A stretch of DNA of 64,000 bases from Trichostrongylus colubriformis (Eukaryota > Nematoda > Chromadorea > Rhabditida > Trichostrongylidae). Below are positions 45,251-57,094 of this stretch, piece by piece. Both the position numbers and the translations under genes were made by a program. Position 1 is the stretch's first letter, and every line of letters starts with the position of its first letter. The notes beneath the pieces are model-generated. The model did no database searches. It was not told the DNA's origin and was given only the letters and a program-made list of their open reading frames with translations. The stretch lies in NCBI GenBank assembly GCA_963978905.1, contig OZ022257.1, positions 21,349,774 through 21,413,773 of the forward strand, written 5' to 3'.

Positions 45251-48200
45251 ATGTATGTAGGGGAAATGGTGCACCCAGTCTGTACTGCGCATCGTCTCTT
45301 GCCGGCAGTTGTGCTCTTTGTTCTATTCACTATGATACTCAATCCTCTCATATCAAGTCGAACGAATAAGGAGTCTGATGAACGAAGGAAGACGCAGTCA
45401 GAGTCGACCACAATTATTGTTGTGACACCTACTCACAAAAGACCGGAGAGGCTTGCCGACATGATTAGGTAAATTGCGTTTATCGGCCTACAGCCATGGA
45501 TGGGTGTCAGGACACTCCAACTGGGTCTTGTCAGGGAAGAATTTGACAGTTGCGTCTCTTAGAGATTGTTCATCTCACAACGGGTCTAGCAGGACATTTG
45601 GAAGAGCCGCGACGCAATTCGCGTGGCATGGTGACCCGAATGACGTATCTTAACACCCACCCTAAGTCATGAAGGCAAGAAATTCGGTCTATTCTCCATA
45701 CATTTTCATTGTTTTCGGTTATCGCAGACCCTCTCGCATGTGTCGCATCTTCACTGGATAGTCGTCGAAGACGGAGAAACCACAGTGCCCGCTGTCAGCC
45801 GCATTCTCCAGCGTAGTGGCGTGCCACATGTCTACCTAGCAACTACGTCGTCTACTGGAATGCCCAGTATGCTATCACATTTAAGCTCAACACAGTTCAG
45901 CCTTCGTTACGAGTATACTTACAGAACGAGGTTGGACACACCGCAACGTTGCCCTGCAGTACGTGAAGGAGAACTATGAAAGGAATCGCAGCGCTGTGCT
46001 ATACTTCGCTGATGACGATAACACATACGACGTGCGGTTATTCAACGACTACATTCGAAGAGTTGAGAGAATAGGAGTGTGGGCGGTCGGTTGGTAATTG
46101 TTTTCTACCGTATCTATCATCGAAAAATTTACCCAAAAATTATGTTGCTTGGATTTGAAGTGTGCCTCTGCATGCAAAATTCAGCCCGCTGTGTCTGCGA
46201 GAGGAAAGTTATAGTTGAAATATGACAGTAACTGTCACGCTATGAACTGTTGCTTGGTTTGATATTTATCCTGAGAACGTGCAGCAAATATGTGAATGTC
46301 TTTTTCTGATATTTATTTTCTAGTTATTTGTTCATTCCTACTTATTTATTTTTCTAATAGCTAGTCTTCCAATAAGGTCTATTTTGACACCCTAGAAAGG
46401 AAGATGGAAGGTTTGACAGCATATTTTTGATTGCACCGACGATAGAACAAGGGGTAAACTAATTTCTGAGTAGAAAATTGGAACTACCCATATACCGCAA
46501 GGGAGAAAAAAAACCGAATGAAACGGTTAAACACCTGTGGCGTGGATCTGTCTTCCCCCTCCCCTTCTTTGATCCTTGTTGCAAAGTGGTTCACTTCTCG
46601 CTGCATTAGTGTAAAGATCCAACGAAACCGTAGCCGTAGCCCCTTACCACATCACATATCGCCATGGCCGCGTCTAGAAGTCAGAGGAAGGAAGCCAGGA
46701 TGCTAGAATCGCGAGCAAGAAGTGCTCCCGTAGTGAGGTAGCTGCGTGAGAAGAGGCAGAATCGCTACGGGTTGCTGAGACCTGACCCATTTCAAGTGGA
46801 TGGCTTGCACCATCAGGAACAGTTGTGTGTGAGCTCAGGAGTTTGAGCGCACCTCTCATCACGAACTGCGCCCAACGTCTTCCGCTGCTCCTGACTCACA
46901 GATGTTCACTCATTATAATAATGCTGATCATGTATCACTTCTAAATATGCAGGTTACTCGCGACGTGCCTGTAGCAAATGTGCGCTTGATAGGCACTGTT
47001 CAGAGTTTGCAATTCAGGCGGGAGGGAAAGGATGTACAGTCCAGTTCCCAACGCCTGGCAGGGCGTGGCCTACTGACTTGGATGAGTGGCGAGAGTGAGA
47101 GTATGTGGCGAGAGTGAGAGTGTGTCGGGGTGACAGAGACCGATACACGTTCATCGAAATCTGTAGGCCTCGCTCTGCCAGGCGTTGGGAAATGAACTGT
47201 ATACCGATTGAGCAATTTAGATGATCGCGCGACTCGCATGGCTCACGCGATTCAGGATGTGTCATCCACCTGATGAATATATATCTTATCCTTTCCTTCT
47301 AAAATGTGCGAGTTGTACCATCCTTAGGATCGCGAAATTGGGTGTGTACCCTTATGTCAGGACTTCTCACCGCGCCATGTCGCAAGCGAAGCAATGCGGA
47401 CCAGCTAAAGGCGCCATGTTGTTGGGTACCAAAGCGATTACAAGTCAACTGCGTATAGCGCCCCTAGCATTAGCGTGTAATCGTTCCAAGACCCAATTAC
47501 CGCGACCCGCACAGCTCGCACACACTCTGTCGCACGCCGCTCGTTGTCGTGCGAAATCCTGACATAAGGGTACATACTCGCGATATTTAGGCAATACCTT
47601 ACAATATGCCTTGCCATTGCTACACCGTCGCATGAAAAATTGATTGTCACTGGAGCAGTTAGTTACACGGTCGTCCTCATGTACCCTCTTCATTGGTATA
47701 TGTACAGTAGCGCTCAAAAGCCTTCGGCCAAAACTTTGTTGTCATAACATTTTTACTATTTGACCAAATTTGACAAGATTTTGACATGTAGTGCCTGAAC
47801 CTATTGCAAACCTTTCCTTCTACTTTCCTGCTAACTTTGACACTTTTTATGGGTCTTTACAAGAATTTGCAACAGGACCACCGAAAGAAGTAAAAGGCTT
47901 GGTCAAGAAAAACAGCTTTCTTTACAAAACAAGACGAGCAAGCCTCAGAGAACATCAACATTTTGTAAGACCACGACTTTTGATGACAGCGGCACAGCGG
48001 GACGGCATAGCGATGGCACTCCAAAAACAAAAAATTTCATATAACCGCGTAACCTATACCGTTGAGCGCCAAAATAGTATATTAAGTATGCAGTGTATCC
48101 AAGTAGAACATACTAAAATTTCTCTCAGATCGGTGCAGTTGCAAAAAAAGTTACAAGTGAAAAACCCAAGTGAAAGACCATTTCGTCGAAGAATTTACTG

Positions 48201-49920
48201 TATGTAGCAGCGTCCTCCTGTTTGTGAACTTCTAGGCTCACATCTGGCTTCGACAAGACCCTCTCCCGTTTCTTCTAGGCTCTAGATCCTCTAAACTACT
48301 TAGCTTATTTGTTATACCTGTTGGGCTATCGCACAGTACTGCGCGAATAACACAATAGAATTATGTAATGGGGGGATGGTCGACGTGACTTTTTGCTAAG
48401 CATCTACTTTCTACACATAGGCGATGGATATTAACCGATATCGAAGATATCACCGCTGAGGAAGGTCACCATTTTTCAAAGGTTCATATGATTTAGCAGT
48501 CGATAGCTTTTGTTACGATGATATCGGCGATTAATGTTCAGAAATCACATGGGGTAAATCCACTAATCGATTTGCCCTTTGGCCACTATTGGGAGTTTCG
48601 ATAGCCTGCGGATAGACAGTTTTGGATTCAACTGCATCAACTGGCAGCAATTTTCCATTTGCTGAGCATCTATTTCCTACATAATGGTGGTAGATCCGTA
48701 TGACAGTTGTCGACCCTTATCGCTTTGAAAACATGCACCACTATTTCAAATTTTACATGTCTAGCGGTCGATACCCAGTATTGTTGCTGGCACAGCATGT
48801 GAGAATGAATCGCTTGCTTTGCTATCAATTATGGATCGTGTCTTGATCATCCATATAGATCGCAGTATCAAAAGATATGCACCATTATTGGGAACGTTGG
48901 GAAATTTAGCGGTCGATACATCCACAGCAGATATCAGAACATAATCAAAATACCGAATGGTATTGATGGCTCTTATCAGCCCCTTAAGACGTCATCAGTT
49001 TCACAGAGTCACTATTAAGGTCCCCGCCCCCTGTTTTACTTGTTAGTTGAACATTCCACTGCTGGCCAAAAGAGCGGAACGAATTTGGCGACATTAGCCT
49101 TCTGAGGCTCCCTATCGAATCTTATCAAGCGTTATCAGTATGGATCACCCACCATTGATGTGCCCGTCCCACCCCTCGAAACACCTATGAGTGTGGGCGC
49201 TCTAGGGTCGACCCGAAAGACGAAACGGATATGGCGACATTAGCCTTTCGAGGCTCCTTATCAGCCCTTATCAGCTGCTATCACTTTCGGTCCACCACCG
49301 CTGGGATCCCCTTACCACTCCCTATATCATATCCTAATTCCAGGATCTCGTCTTTGCTGCGACGCGAGATATGAATTCCCGGTCAAACAGACATACACAC
49401 AAACACACACACACACCAACAGACACACTTAGCCGATTATATAAAGTAGGATATTCACATATTTGCAAATATCTTTGGAAGTGACCAGTTTCCTCTAATT
49501 CTTATTCAATTTCAGGCTTGGTTGGTGGGGCTTGGGTGGAAGCGCCACACGTATCGTCGAAAGGAAAAGTAATAGCATGGGACGTGATGTTCGCTCCTGG
49601 TCGGCCATTCGCCACTGATATGGCTGGGTTTGCTATCAATATCAGGGAGCTGTTCAGAGCTCGCAAGTGAGGCTCTCTCTTCCAAATTGAGTAACCAGTA
49701 CATAGTTTCTTATTTCAGTGCCTCTTTCAACTTGAACTGCGCAAAAACATACAAGCAAGGTCCAGAGTCGTGCTTTTTGTCGCAATTCGGATTCAGGAAA
49801 GAAGACCTCGAGCCGTTTGGATACAAGGATTATCCCAAGGAGATTCTTGTTTGGCACACGAAAACGTCCAAGTCAAAAACGAGAGGACCGAAACGAGGCT
49901 ATGCCATAGAGTCAAGTTAA
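45251..49920 (+). CDS. Beta-1,3-glucuronosyltransferase (GT43)
   Basis: Galactosylgalactosylxylosyl-protein 3-beta-glucuronosyltransferase type, which adds GlcA from UDP-GlcA to finish the linker tetrasaccharide of proteoglycans in the Golgi. It is similar in layout to the C. elegans sqv-8/glct family. Exons are 45251-45468, 45718-45866, 45925-46089, 49516-49666 and 49719-49920, giving 294 codons. Residues 15-33 form the type II membrane anchor, followed by a short stem. Conserved segments are 'IIVVTPTHKRPERL' (55-68), 'LHWIVVEDGE', 'GMPKRGWTHRN', 'YFADDDNTY' with the Mn/UDP-binding DDDN at 152-155, 'PFATDMAGFAI', 'GPESCFL' with the presumed catalytic Glu244, and 'ILVWHTKT'. All junction phases agree. 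The acceptor before exon 2 is abnormal: the conserved frame ('RLSQTLSHV') needs splicing at TTTTCG|G, not after AG. Intron 4 is 3.4 kb and repeat-filled. An AATAAA lies about 175 nt past the stop. Confidence 0.92.
47025..47215. repeat. Inverted repeat in glucuronosyltransferase intron 4
   Basis: 'cagttcccaacgcctggcag' near 47040 pairs with 'ctgccaggcgttgggaaatg' near 47176. The loop contains two copies of 'atgtggcgagagtgagagt'-like text. Probably a MITE. Confidence 0.7.
47340..47575. mobile_element. MITE family M1, copy 2
   Basis: The ends 'gtgtacccttatgtcagga' and 'tcctgacataagggtaca' are inverted. The interior has 'gctaaaggcgccatgttgtt' and 'acccaattaccgcgac', shared with copies at 8.65 and 53.5 kb. 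In intron 4 of the glucuronosyltransferase gene. Confidence 0.85.
47791..48207 (+). other. Unassigned 138-codon open frame
   Basis: A long frame in intron 4 encoding a basic, hydrophilic protein ('KGLVKKNSFLYKTRRASL'). 'cagtagcgctcaaaagcctt' about 85 nt upstream resembles the end of a Tc1/mariner-type element. I do not recognise the protein and find no matching right end. A fragment of an unrecognised transposon is likeliest; a nested gene is possible. Confidence 0.3.
48400..48960. repeat. Diverged intronic repeat series
   Basis: 'tagcggtcgata' or 'tagcagtcgata' occurs three times (about 48495, 48763 and 48899), each preceded by 'caccat' or 'caccact' text and a weakly matching spacer. 'gcatctactttctac' and 'gcatctatttcctac' also recur. 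The series lies in intron 4. Confidence 0.5.
49385..49430. repeat. CA microsatellite
   Basis: An imperfect (AC)n run about 45 bp long, close to the acceptor of the fourth glucuronosyltransferase exon. Confidence 0.9.
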
Positions 49921-49924
49921 ATTC

Positions 49925-52200
49925 TCCTTCGAATGTATGTAAGCCAGTTACGCGAGAATCCCGACAGGAACTTCAAGGCCCGCCGCAGGAATGAAGCTCA
50001 ATGCGTGTAGTGCCATTATTCTCGTTATTGCTCAACTCTGGGAGCTTGCTGTTGTCAGTGGATTCGAAAATCGTTTCTGCTGTAAAATTATTATTAATAA
50101 ATAACAGTACATCTACACGAATCTGTTCCTTGATGTGGAAATCAAAACCGCTCTTGTCGTGTTGCCAATGCATTATCATTTAGGAAAAAGGGCTCACAAG
50201 CCAGCAGAAGCTAAGCGAAAATAGGTTTAGAGAAAAATTTAGAGAAAAAATTCAGAGAAATCAGATTCTTCCGCTGCTGAACAAAAGGAATGAACTCATC
50301 TACATCCTTATAAAACGTTATGCCACCGATATCAACTCAAACGAAATCGTGCACGGATAAACTCTTCATCGATGAATAAGAACAGTATCTGGTGAAAAAT
50401 TGAGAATTTGCTCCCATTCCAGACTCAAACGACTGAAAAGAGTACAAATCACTTTCGCGGCGCACATAATACCTACATATGTATGTCAAGCGGTTTCCAT
50501 CTAAAATCACTAGTTAGTGTCATTGTCCAGAAATCGCCAAGGTTCCCCTGGTCTCCTGGGTAGGCTCGTCTTCCTTAAAATTCGTTTTTCTCCTTAGACT
50601 CTATCACTACTGCCTTCTTCTCTATTTACTCATCATGTAACATCATGGCCTCACTTATCCATCTACCGTAAGGTGTGGCTTGAACAAAATGACCACATTC
50701 AATATCTCACCAAAAAGGATAGATTACAATGATGTCATGGACGTATAAACTTCAACTGTAGGAATTGATGCCATGAAAGTGGGAAAGATATCTGGAAGCA
50801 TATCAAAGCAAGTGACATATGTACCAAGAATTACAAAGAACTATAAAAAAGAATAGGCATCAGGTCAATAAGTCTAAAAATCGTCCACAATTGTAGGACT
50901 TCAGAAGATTATTCCTTCCGCGAACCTGATTTCTTGGAATTTTTCATATGACTCGCAGTGACCGAGTGACATTCACGTGATAGGAACTACGAATAAAATT
51001 CCGTACGCTTTATCTCCAACATTCGTAGAGGCTACCCACATCGCGTAACTGGTTCTGAACGAGTGCGAAAAAGCGAGTACTACATCTGCAATTGGTCGGA
51101 GTTAGCCGACATGTTCTGTTGGGTTTATAAAGTAGGATAAGAACCTAAAAAGTTTGTTCAATGTGGGTAGCTGTATCGAAAGCACCTGATCTTCGATTAT
51201 GATGGCGGATGAAAAGTATCTAAGTGAAGGCGGACGGGCATGGAAGTGTATGTAGGGGCAGCAGAACAAACAAAAATAGAGCTTGACAGATAACAGCTCA
51301 AGCCGAGATCAGAAGACCACACCGATAATGAGTGGTATCGAATTTAGGAAAACATGATCTACCTGTGTGTAACTCTGAAGGTGGTTTATCGTGTTCTGGG
51401 GGTTATTGCTGATGAACAAGAATGGGGTTTTGATTGGTTAGCTTCGTTACGCTGTGAACCTAAAGTAAACGAATGGAGAACCGAAATGATTGCTGCATAA
51501 GCTGGTTTCTACTATAGCGAAGTGGACAACATTGTGACTACAAAGCAGGAATCCGAGAATCCGACACGAACTTTACAACTATTCACTCCTTTTATTGTCT
51601 TCGTCATATACCTTCGTAACCGCAGCCTAGTGCTAGGCCAGGGAGGAAAGCATGGTCAGGTGTGAAGTCATGAATAGCTATGCACAAACTTTGTAGAGAG
51701 TCGATCAAAGATATTGCTTCCAGCGATTCCTAGCTGATCTACTGAGCGGCCACCGGCGTATAAAAGAAGCCAACCGCCAGCACTGTCTACCTCTACTGTG
51801 ATTTTCTTCCTCATTCGCTGTCCTAATTATCATATCGCTGATGTGGATATTCATTGGTTACCAAGTTCTACCTGCTCTAAGAGCAGTAGTGATCTGCTGG
51901 CTCTTGAAAAGGACATACTGATGGTTGAGATAGGCTCTTTGATTGAACATCTGTCCTGCTTAAGATATCCCACTTTTTCTCGTATTTTCTTATTTCACAT
52001 GGTAAATATGCCTCCGTAGGGCATGAGCTTATTTCATAGACCTCTGAAAAGTAAGTCAGACTTGCACTTTCACTTACAGTCAAGGTTGTCCTCCGAATGA
52101 CACGCTACCTTCTTAGACTCTTTGCGGGATTACCTCTGCGGAGGTTTATTATCGCGAATCATATTCGGTGAGGAGTGTCTCCGAAGCAGATTAGCAAAAC
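49925..52200. other. No gene recognised
   Basis: Sequence downstream of the glucuronosyltransferase gene. One + strand segment near 51813-51940 could encode a hydrophobic stretch ('VLIIISLMWIFIGYQVL'), but no donor or acceptor pair frames it. Confidence 0.35.
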
Positions 52201-52222
52201 ACGCAAATTATCTCCACTCCCC

Positions 52223-52500
52223 ATGACCAGCTGCTATTGCTTTTTCAATGGCCGAAAAGTGGGAGTGCTTGCACTGGTCTGTGGAGCTCTTTGGCTTTGC
52301 TTCCCATATTCTTATCTTGTACCCCTCATATCGTCCTCCTGCATTTGCCTGCTTTGTTTCGATTGCGTTGGTTTGTGGATTCGAATGCAAAGGCCTTAGC
52401 GCCCTCAGCCAGGTCCCACTTATTTTAGAAGAACGCGCATTGATAGTAGCTCGTAACGATTCCGGTCCTACCAAAATTGATACCAAAAGTAAAATTTTTC
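52223..52500 (+). other. Possible membrane-protein exon(s), unresolved
   Basis: One frame starts at an ATG (52223) with 'SCYCFFNGRKVGVLALVCG'. Another runs later with 'PAFACFVSIALVCGFECKG' and continues to a stop at 52503. Cys-rich starts followed by hydrophobic spans are common in small nematode four-pass membrane proteins. The two frames are not connected by usable splice sites, so this may be a frameshifted remnant. Confidence 0.2.
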
Positions 52501-52880
52501 AATAGAATGTACAACTCTATCAGTAAGCATTCACAGTAAGCATTCAATTTTAGTATAATCTCAGCCCAGTCCAATTTTGTCAGCAGTCCAATCGTACGAT
52601 TCCACCAAATCTGTCACGGTTAATTCCAATTCCTATAGTATGATAACTTGGAGACTTGGCCTCGGCTTTTAAATGGTTCATTGATTCCAGCATTTTTTGT
52701 GATCGCTGTGTCCTTATCTCTAAAGTAAACTCTCTGCCCAAAAGTTCTTATGTATTTGCATGAGGAAGTTTTGAAGGTTTTTTTTTCAAATTTCCCACAC
52801 TTCCTTACCATGTATCCAACTGAATTTTCATTCTGATGAACTGTGCACTTTGGCAATTCTCATGATCATACTATTCAGGA

Positions 52881-54144
52881 ATGCTGTGCGTGTTTCTTCT
52901 GTGCGCTCTTCTGGTAGTGGTTTACCCCCAGGAGAATCGCCTGCCGTGTGGATTCAGTGAGTATGAAGAACGTGTAATAAAATTTTGCCCTCAATCTGTG
53001 GCAGAAAGAACGACAAGAACACAGGAGCTTATACGACCTAATGCATATGGTCCTTCTTGTCTTTTGTCAACAGCTGCCTTCACGTTTGTTTTCGTGTTTC
53101 TGAAAAACATCACAATTGGAAAATCGTCTCTCTGAGGCTTGCGATCACCTTTACATCAACCCGCACCGATTTTTGTTAATGTAATGATAGCGCGAAACGC
53201 TTTCTGGAATGATAGTTGGGGTGGTAATGGATTTGACATCCCGAAATCGGGAAGGTATCCTTCATATAATCTATTACGTGCGTTATGGGTACACTTTTCT
53301 ACTTTTCTAAGTTGTACATGTATCAGGCTCAGTTTTCATTTTCACAGCCGAAGATTGGAGGGCCTTGTTGGTACGGGTGATCACTGAGCCATGTCGCGTT
53401 TCGGGATTGTTCATACTTTGCGCAGGCAGAGCGTTCCTGCGTTCACAGCCTTCTAGGCAGGGTGGCACGGGGGAGATGGAGAGACGATGCAGGTACAATG
53501 CAAGCGAGACAGTGTAGTGGGTGTGCACCCTTATGTCCGGATTTCGCATCGCGGCATGTCGCGAGCAAAGCAATGCGGACGAGCTAAAGGCGCCATGTTG
53601 TTGGGTCCCGAAGCGATTACAAGTCAACTGCGTATTCCGCCCCTGGCATTACCGTGTAACCGTTCTGAAACCCAACTACCGCGACGCGCACAGCTCGCAC
53701 ACGCAGCGTCGCACGCCGTTGCATTCGTGCGAAGCCCTGACATAAGGGTACACACCCCTGTGCAGTTGTCCATGTCATCTCACCTCCACCCCTTCCCAGC
53801 GCTGATCTGTGTCATGCGTAGTGTGTACATAATACATAGTTATACGTAGTATCTCTGTAAACGACTTTCAGCATGTACCAGAAATGCCCAGTTCCGTGTA
53901 AACATAGATAACTCGTTCACAACCACAACGTGTACGGCGAATGGTGCAGATCCGAGGGACCGCTGCACTGGCTGTTGTCAGGCTCGAGCGCTTGCTGGCG
54001 GACTTACAACTGTGAGCTGTTTTTTCTCATGGTTTGGAACATGCAACCGTAACGAGAGGATGACTTTTTCAGATTGCTGCTTCCGGATTTCCTTCGACAA
54101 ACGGAAGAGACTGCGTCTGCTGTACGAACAATCCATGTCGATAA
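52881..54144 (+). CDS. Candidate short secreted peptide gene
   Basis: CTATTCAG ends 2 nt before an ATG, a classic nematode leader-splice arrangement. Exon 1 (52881-52956) gives a signal-peptide-like start ('MLCVFLLCALLVVVYPQ') then 'ENRLPCGF', and ends at a strong GTGAGT donor, phase 1. An acceptor at 53341-53347 (TTCACAG) opens an exon starting 'EDWRALLVR'. A third acceptor (TTTTTCAG, 54065-54072) opens a last exon followed by AATAAA. In one model exon 2 is 53348-53376 and the 58-residue product ends with 'DCVCCTNNPCR'. In another, exon 2 runs to 53492 and the product is about 99 residues with a different tail, stopping at 54151. MITE M1 copy 3 would lie in the last intron. The family is not recognised. 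The first exon is the solid part. Confidence 0.35.
53520..53757. mobile_element. MITE family M1, copy 3
   Basis: 'gtgtgcacccttatgtccgg' at the left and 'ccctgacataagggtacaca' at the right form the ends. The interior closely matches copy 2 ('acgagctaaaggcgccatgt', 'gaagcgattacaagtcaact'). Confidence 0.87.
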
Positions 54145-55151
54145 GGAGTGACGAGTAATAAATAACAGCATAGTTATGCATTTATGATATCTTTAATAAA
54201 AATTTACGTTGTATTCTAAGTACTGTGGAATGTAAAGTGCAGAGTAGTAAAAGGATGTAAATACAAAATCCATACTCATGTGGTAAGCTTCACACTTTTA
54301 TGCTTATGTGTATGTGTATATCACGAAATTTATACTATATCGCAATGGCAGGACACTCTTCTCAACGGAAGATTTATTATTTCACCAATTTCGTTGCAGT
54401 CTTCGGGCTAATGGTGGAACGTTGGTAGTCATGGGTGCTATGTGTAGTACGACGGGAACAGCAACGGTAGGTCATTAAACGCGTAATAGCTGAATAGTGC
54501 TGAAAAGCAGTCAAACAGCATAACAACTGACCACTGATGGTGGAAAATCCTAGCTCAGAAAAAAAAGTAAAAAACTTGTGTCAGGAGTTGTTGAGTCACT
54601 GTCACAGAAACCGCGCTACCAATGGGAAAGCCGATAAGTGAGGCAGTCTCTAGTGCAGGGTGATATGAATGCGAACGATCATGGTTAAAGGAACCGGAAG
54701 GGGTCCGAAACAAGAGGAAGATGCAAAGAAATGAGCATTTTGAAACGAACACCGAAAGTTAAAAGTGCTAATCGGTGAAAAAACCCGGTTCCAAAAGCGC
54801 GACGCTGCGGTGTGTATTCGCATCCCATTCGCATCCAACACACTGACTTTCCAGTTGTACGCTGTAGGAGACGGGCTGCGGGCAACGTTAGTTGTAGCAC
54901 CTGACTCCCAGCGCAGTTGAATGGCCATTCCTAGCTACATTGGCATTCATGTAAGTACATCTAGAAACAATATAAGAAATAACAAAGTAAAAAGTAAAAG
55001 GAAAAAAAACAAATTTATAATAGAAACATCTCCTTTTGGCACAATGCCAAGGCGTCAAATTGGCGAGTTTGTGCAATGGCGGCCACTTAAACTCGTCCAC
55101 ACTAAGTCTGCTCTGCCGTAGGCCTAAATTATCCCCTTCCGGTGTCTTTAA

Positions 55152-55576
55152 AGGAATCGTCCACAGAAAAAGAGTTTTTGTGTTACCCATATATTTACGT
55201 TGTATTTTTCTAATGTTGGCCTCATGCAGAATTTCACGTGAAAAAATGTGAATCTGGCTGAGATGCAGTACCCCAAAGTGCGGTCCCAGTGGGCGGGGCC
55301 TCCGTATAAAAGCCTCGTCCCGTCTTCCGCCGCCGTTGTGAACGGAGAGTGGGACTGTTTACGTAACCTTCTGTTCCTACAATGCGTCTCCGACCACGAC
55401 GGACGCGGTGCGAGGCTTTTACACGGAGGCCCCGCCCACTGGGACCGCACTTTGTGGTACTGTATCTCAGCCAGATTCACATTTTTTCGCGTGAAATTTT
55501 GCATGAGGCCAACATTAGGCAACTACAACATAAATATATGGGTAACACAAAAACTCATTTTCCGTGGACGATTCCT
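55152..55576. mobile_element. Repeat family P, intact fold-back copy
   Basis: A complete 425-bp element: AGGAATCGTCCAC at the left, GTGGACGATTCCT at the right, flanked by TTAA on both sides (55148-55151 and 55577-55580). Arms of about 165 bp are nearly perfect complements around a central 'ttcttacaatgcg'-type region. TTAA flanks suggest mobilisation by a piggyBac-like transposase. Reading frames inside are mirror images, not genes. Confidence 0.88.
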
Positions 55577-55716
55577 TTAAGCAACGACGACCTGACAGAA
55601 GGAAATTCGAAGATATGACGTGTGGCTTGTCTTTACCGTATGATTAACAAAAGCAGTCGAAGCAATTCCTGTCGCTGCTAAAAATGTCCACAGACCGCGA
55701 TAGGAATTTTATCATC

Positions 55717-55952
55717 ACCAGTTGGGCCGGGGCCCACTACTGCACGCGCAAGCGGGGAAGCATGCAAAATCTGGTCGATTGATATGTGTTGTTCGGTGTC
55801 ACCATCCAAACGGTATGCAAAAAGAGACACCACGAAGAACAAGAAAGGAGGAGATAAGATTCCGTGATTCCACACTTTCCCCATGTCAATCGATATCGAT
55901 CAAGCACATTTTGCATGCTTTGATGTGCGCAGTAGTGTGCACCAGCCCAACT
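55717..55952. mobile_element. MITE-like inverted repeat
   Basis: 'cagttgggccggggcccact' at the left pairs approximately with 'tgtgcaccagcccaactg' at the right. 'gcatgcaaaat' and 'attttgcatgc' pair further in. About 235 bp. Confidence 0.75.
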
Positions 55953-56677
55953 GCTATCTCAATAAATACCTATCACCATTGGGAATATCACACAATTCAA
56001 CGGTCGAAATATCCCTTTACATCTGATACTGTGTACGGGTGTGTGGCCTTTGGCTCTCCGGGCTGGCACGCGGCAGCTTCCACCGCGAAATGCGCGGCGG
56101 CGAGACGACCTCAGCGTCGTTGGTTGGGGCGCGAGCAAGTAATGAAACTGAAGTCTAAAATGGTTAGAAATTCTATTGGGCTTCTCCTTCCTTTCATCAG
56201 CGGTTACGAGATGAGCTTTTCCTGTGTAATACTCCTACTTGTTTGATACTCTCATATTACTTACTAGATCACTGTTCTTTTTGCGATCATTGTTTTGAAA
56301 AGTTTGATGACAATCTGATGAGATCCGCTACTTCCCATATGTTCTGATGACATTACTTGCAAACATATTTGAGTACATACAAAGTGTTCATTACTTCAGC
56401 AACGGAAAAGGAAGAAAGCGGACTGCATCATATTGACATCATGAGAAAGGTAAGGAATGGAATAATCAAACAACATTAAATGTCATGGGCAGTTTAGCAC
56501 GGCTCCACATTTAGGACCAACCAAAAGAAAAAAGCAAATTCTATCACAGTATCATAAAACTTTTGAAAATAAGTTCTTAAAGAGAACAATAAGTAATCTA
56601 AGTGGTAATAAAAAAAGTGTTGCACGAATAACAACATAACACTCGGAAGTTTCAACTTATAAACACGCATGGAAGAA

Positions 56678-56741
56678 AGCAAAAGCCCTTCCCTCGACAT
56701 CCCATTATACTCAGTGGGATGTCGAGGGAAGGGCTTTTGCT
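56678..56741. repeat. Perfect 27-bp hairpin
   Basis: 56678-56704 and 56715-56741 are exact complements around a 10-nt loop. Either strand could fold into a simple hairpin of small-RNA-precursor size. No second copy is seen in the window. It sits about 60 bp from repeat family F copy 5. Confidence 0.92.
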
Positions 56742-56759
56742 GAATCAGCACGACTGCAA

Positions 56760-57005
56760 ATTCGACTGCTAAATAGAGAAGAAAGTCTGATTCCCATTGA
56801 AGTATAGCAGTTCTCCTTGTGGTCAGATAGTTCGACTCCAGACACGTAGGCTGTAGCCTTAGCGAGGCGCCTGTGTGAATTTCTGGGGCGTGAAAAGCCT
56901 AAGAATCGTGTGCGACTCCACCATGCAGCCCAGGCATCCCTCCCCACCCCACATGTGATTGCTGGCATTAAGGTTGGCAACGGTGGCAACACGTGGCTGA
57001 AGGAT
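56760..57005 (-). repeat. Repeat family F, copy 5
   Basis: Reverse-strand text has 'gttgccaccgttgcc', 'atgccagcaatcacatgtgg' and 'gtcgaactatctgacca'. The family frame is open through the unit: 'PAITCGVGRDAWA' and 'SGVELSDHKENCYTS'. Confidence 0.75.
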
Positions 57006-57094
57006 ACTATATGGAAGGGATTTCAATAATAAAGAAAGGTTTGACATGGGGAAACACGCGATATCTCAAACCTCCTCACGTTACCGTCCTGCGG

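Noticed and set aside
52881..52991. Insulin-like B chain suggested by 'LPCGF...IKFC' in the unspliced frame
   Set aside because: The second Cys lies beyond a strong GTGAGT donor, the spacing is one residue too long, and no A-chain motif is found downstream.
53487..53849. 120-codon frame over MITE M1 copy 3
   Set aside because: The frame runs through the palindromic MITE. The same text appears at 47.3 kb as non-coding repeat.
55148..55580. Long frames of 124 and 110 codons with near-identical peptides on opposite strands
   Set aside because: The identity is explained by the palindromic structure of the family P element, not by two genes.
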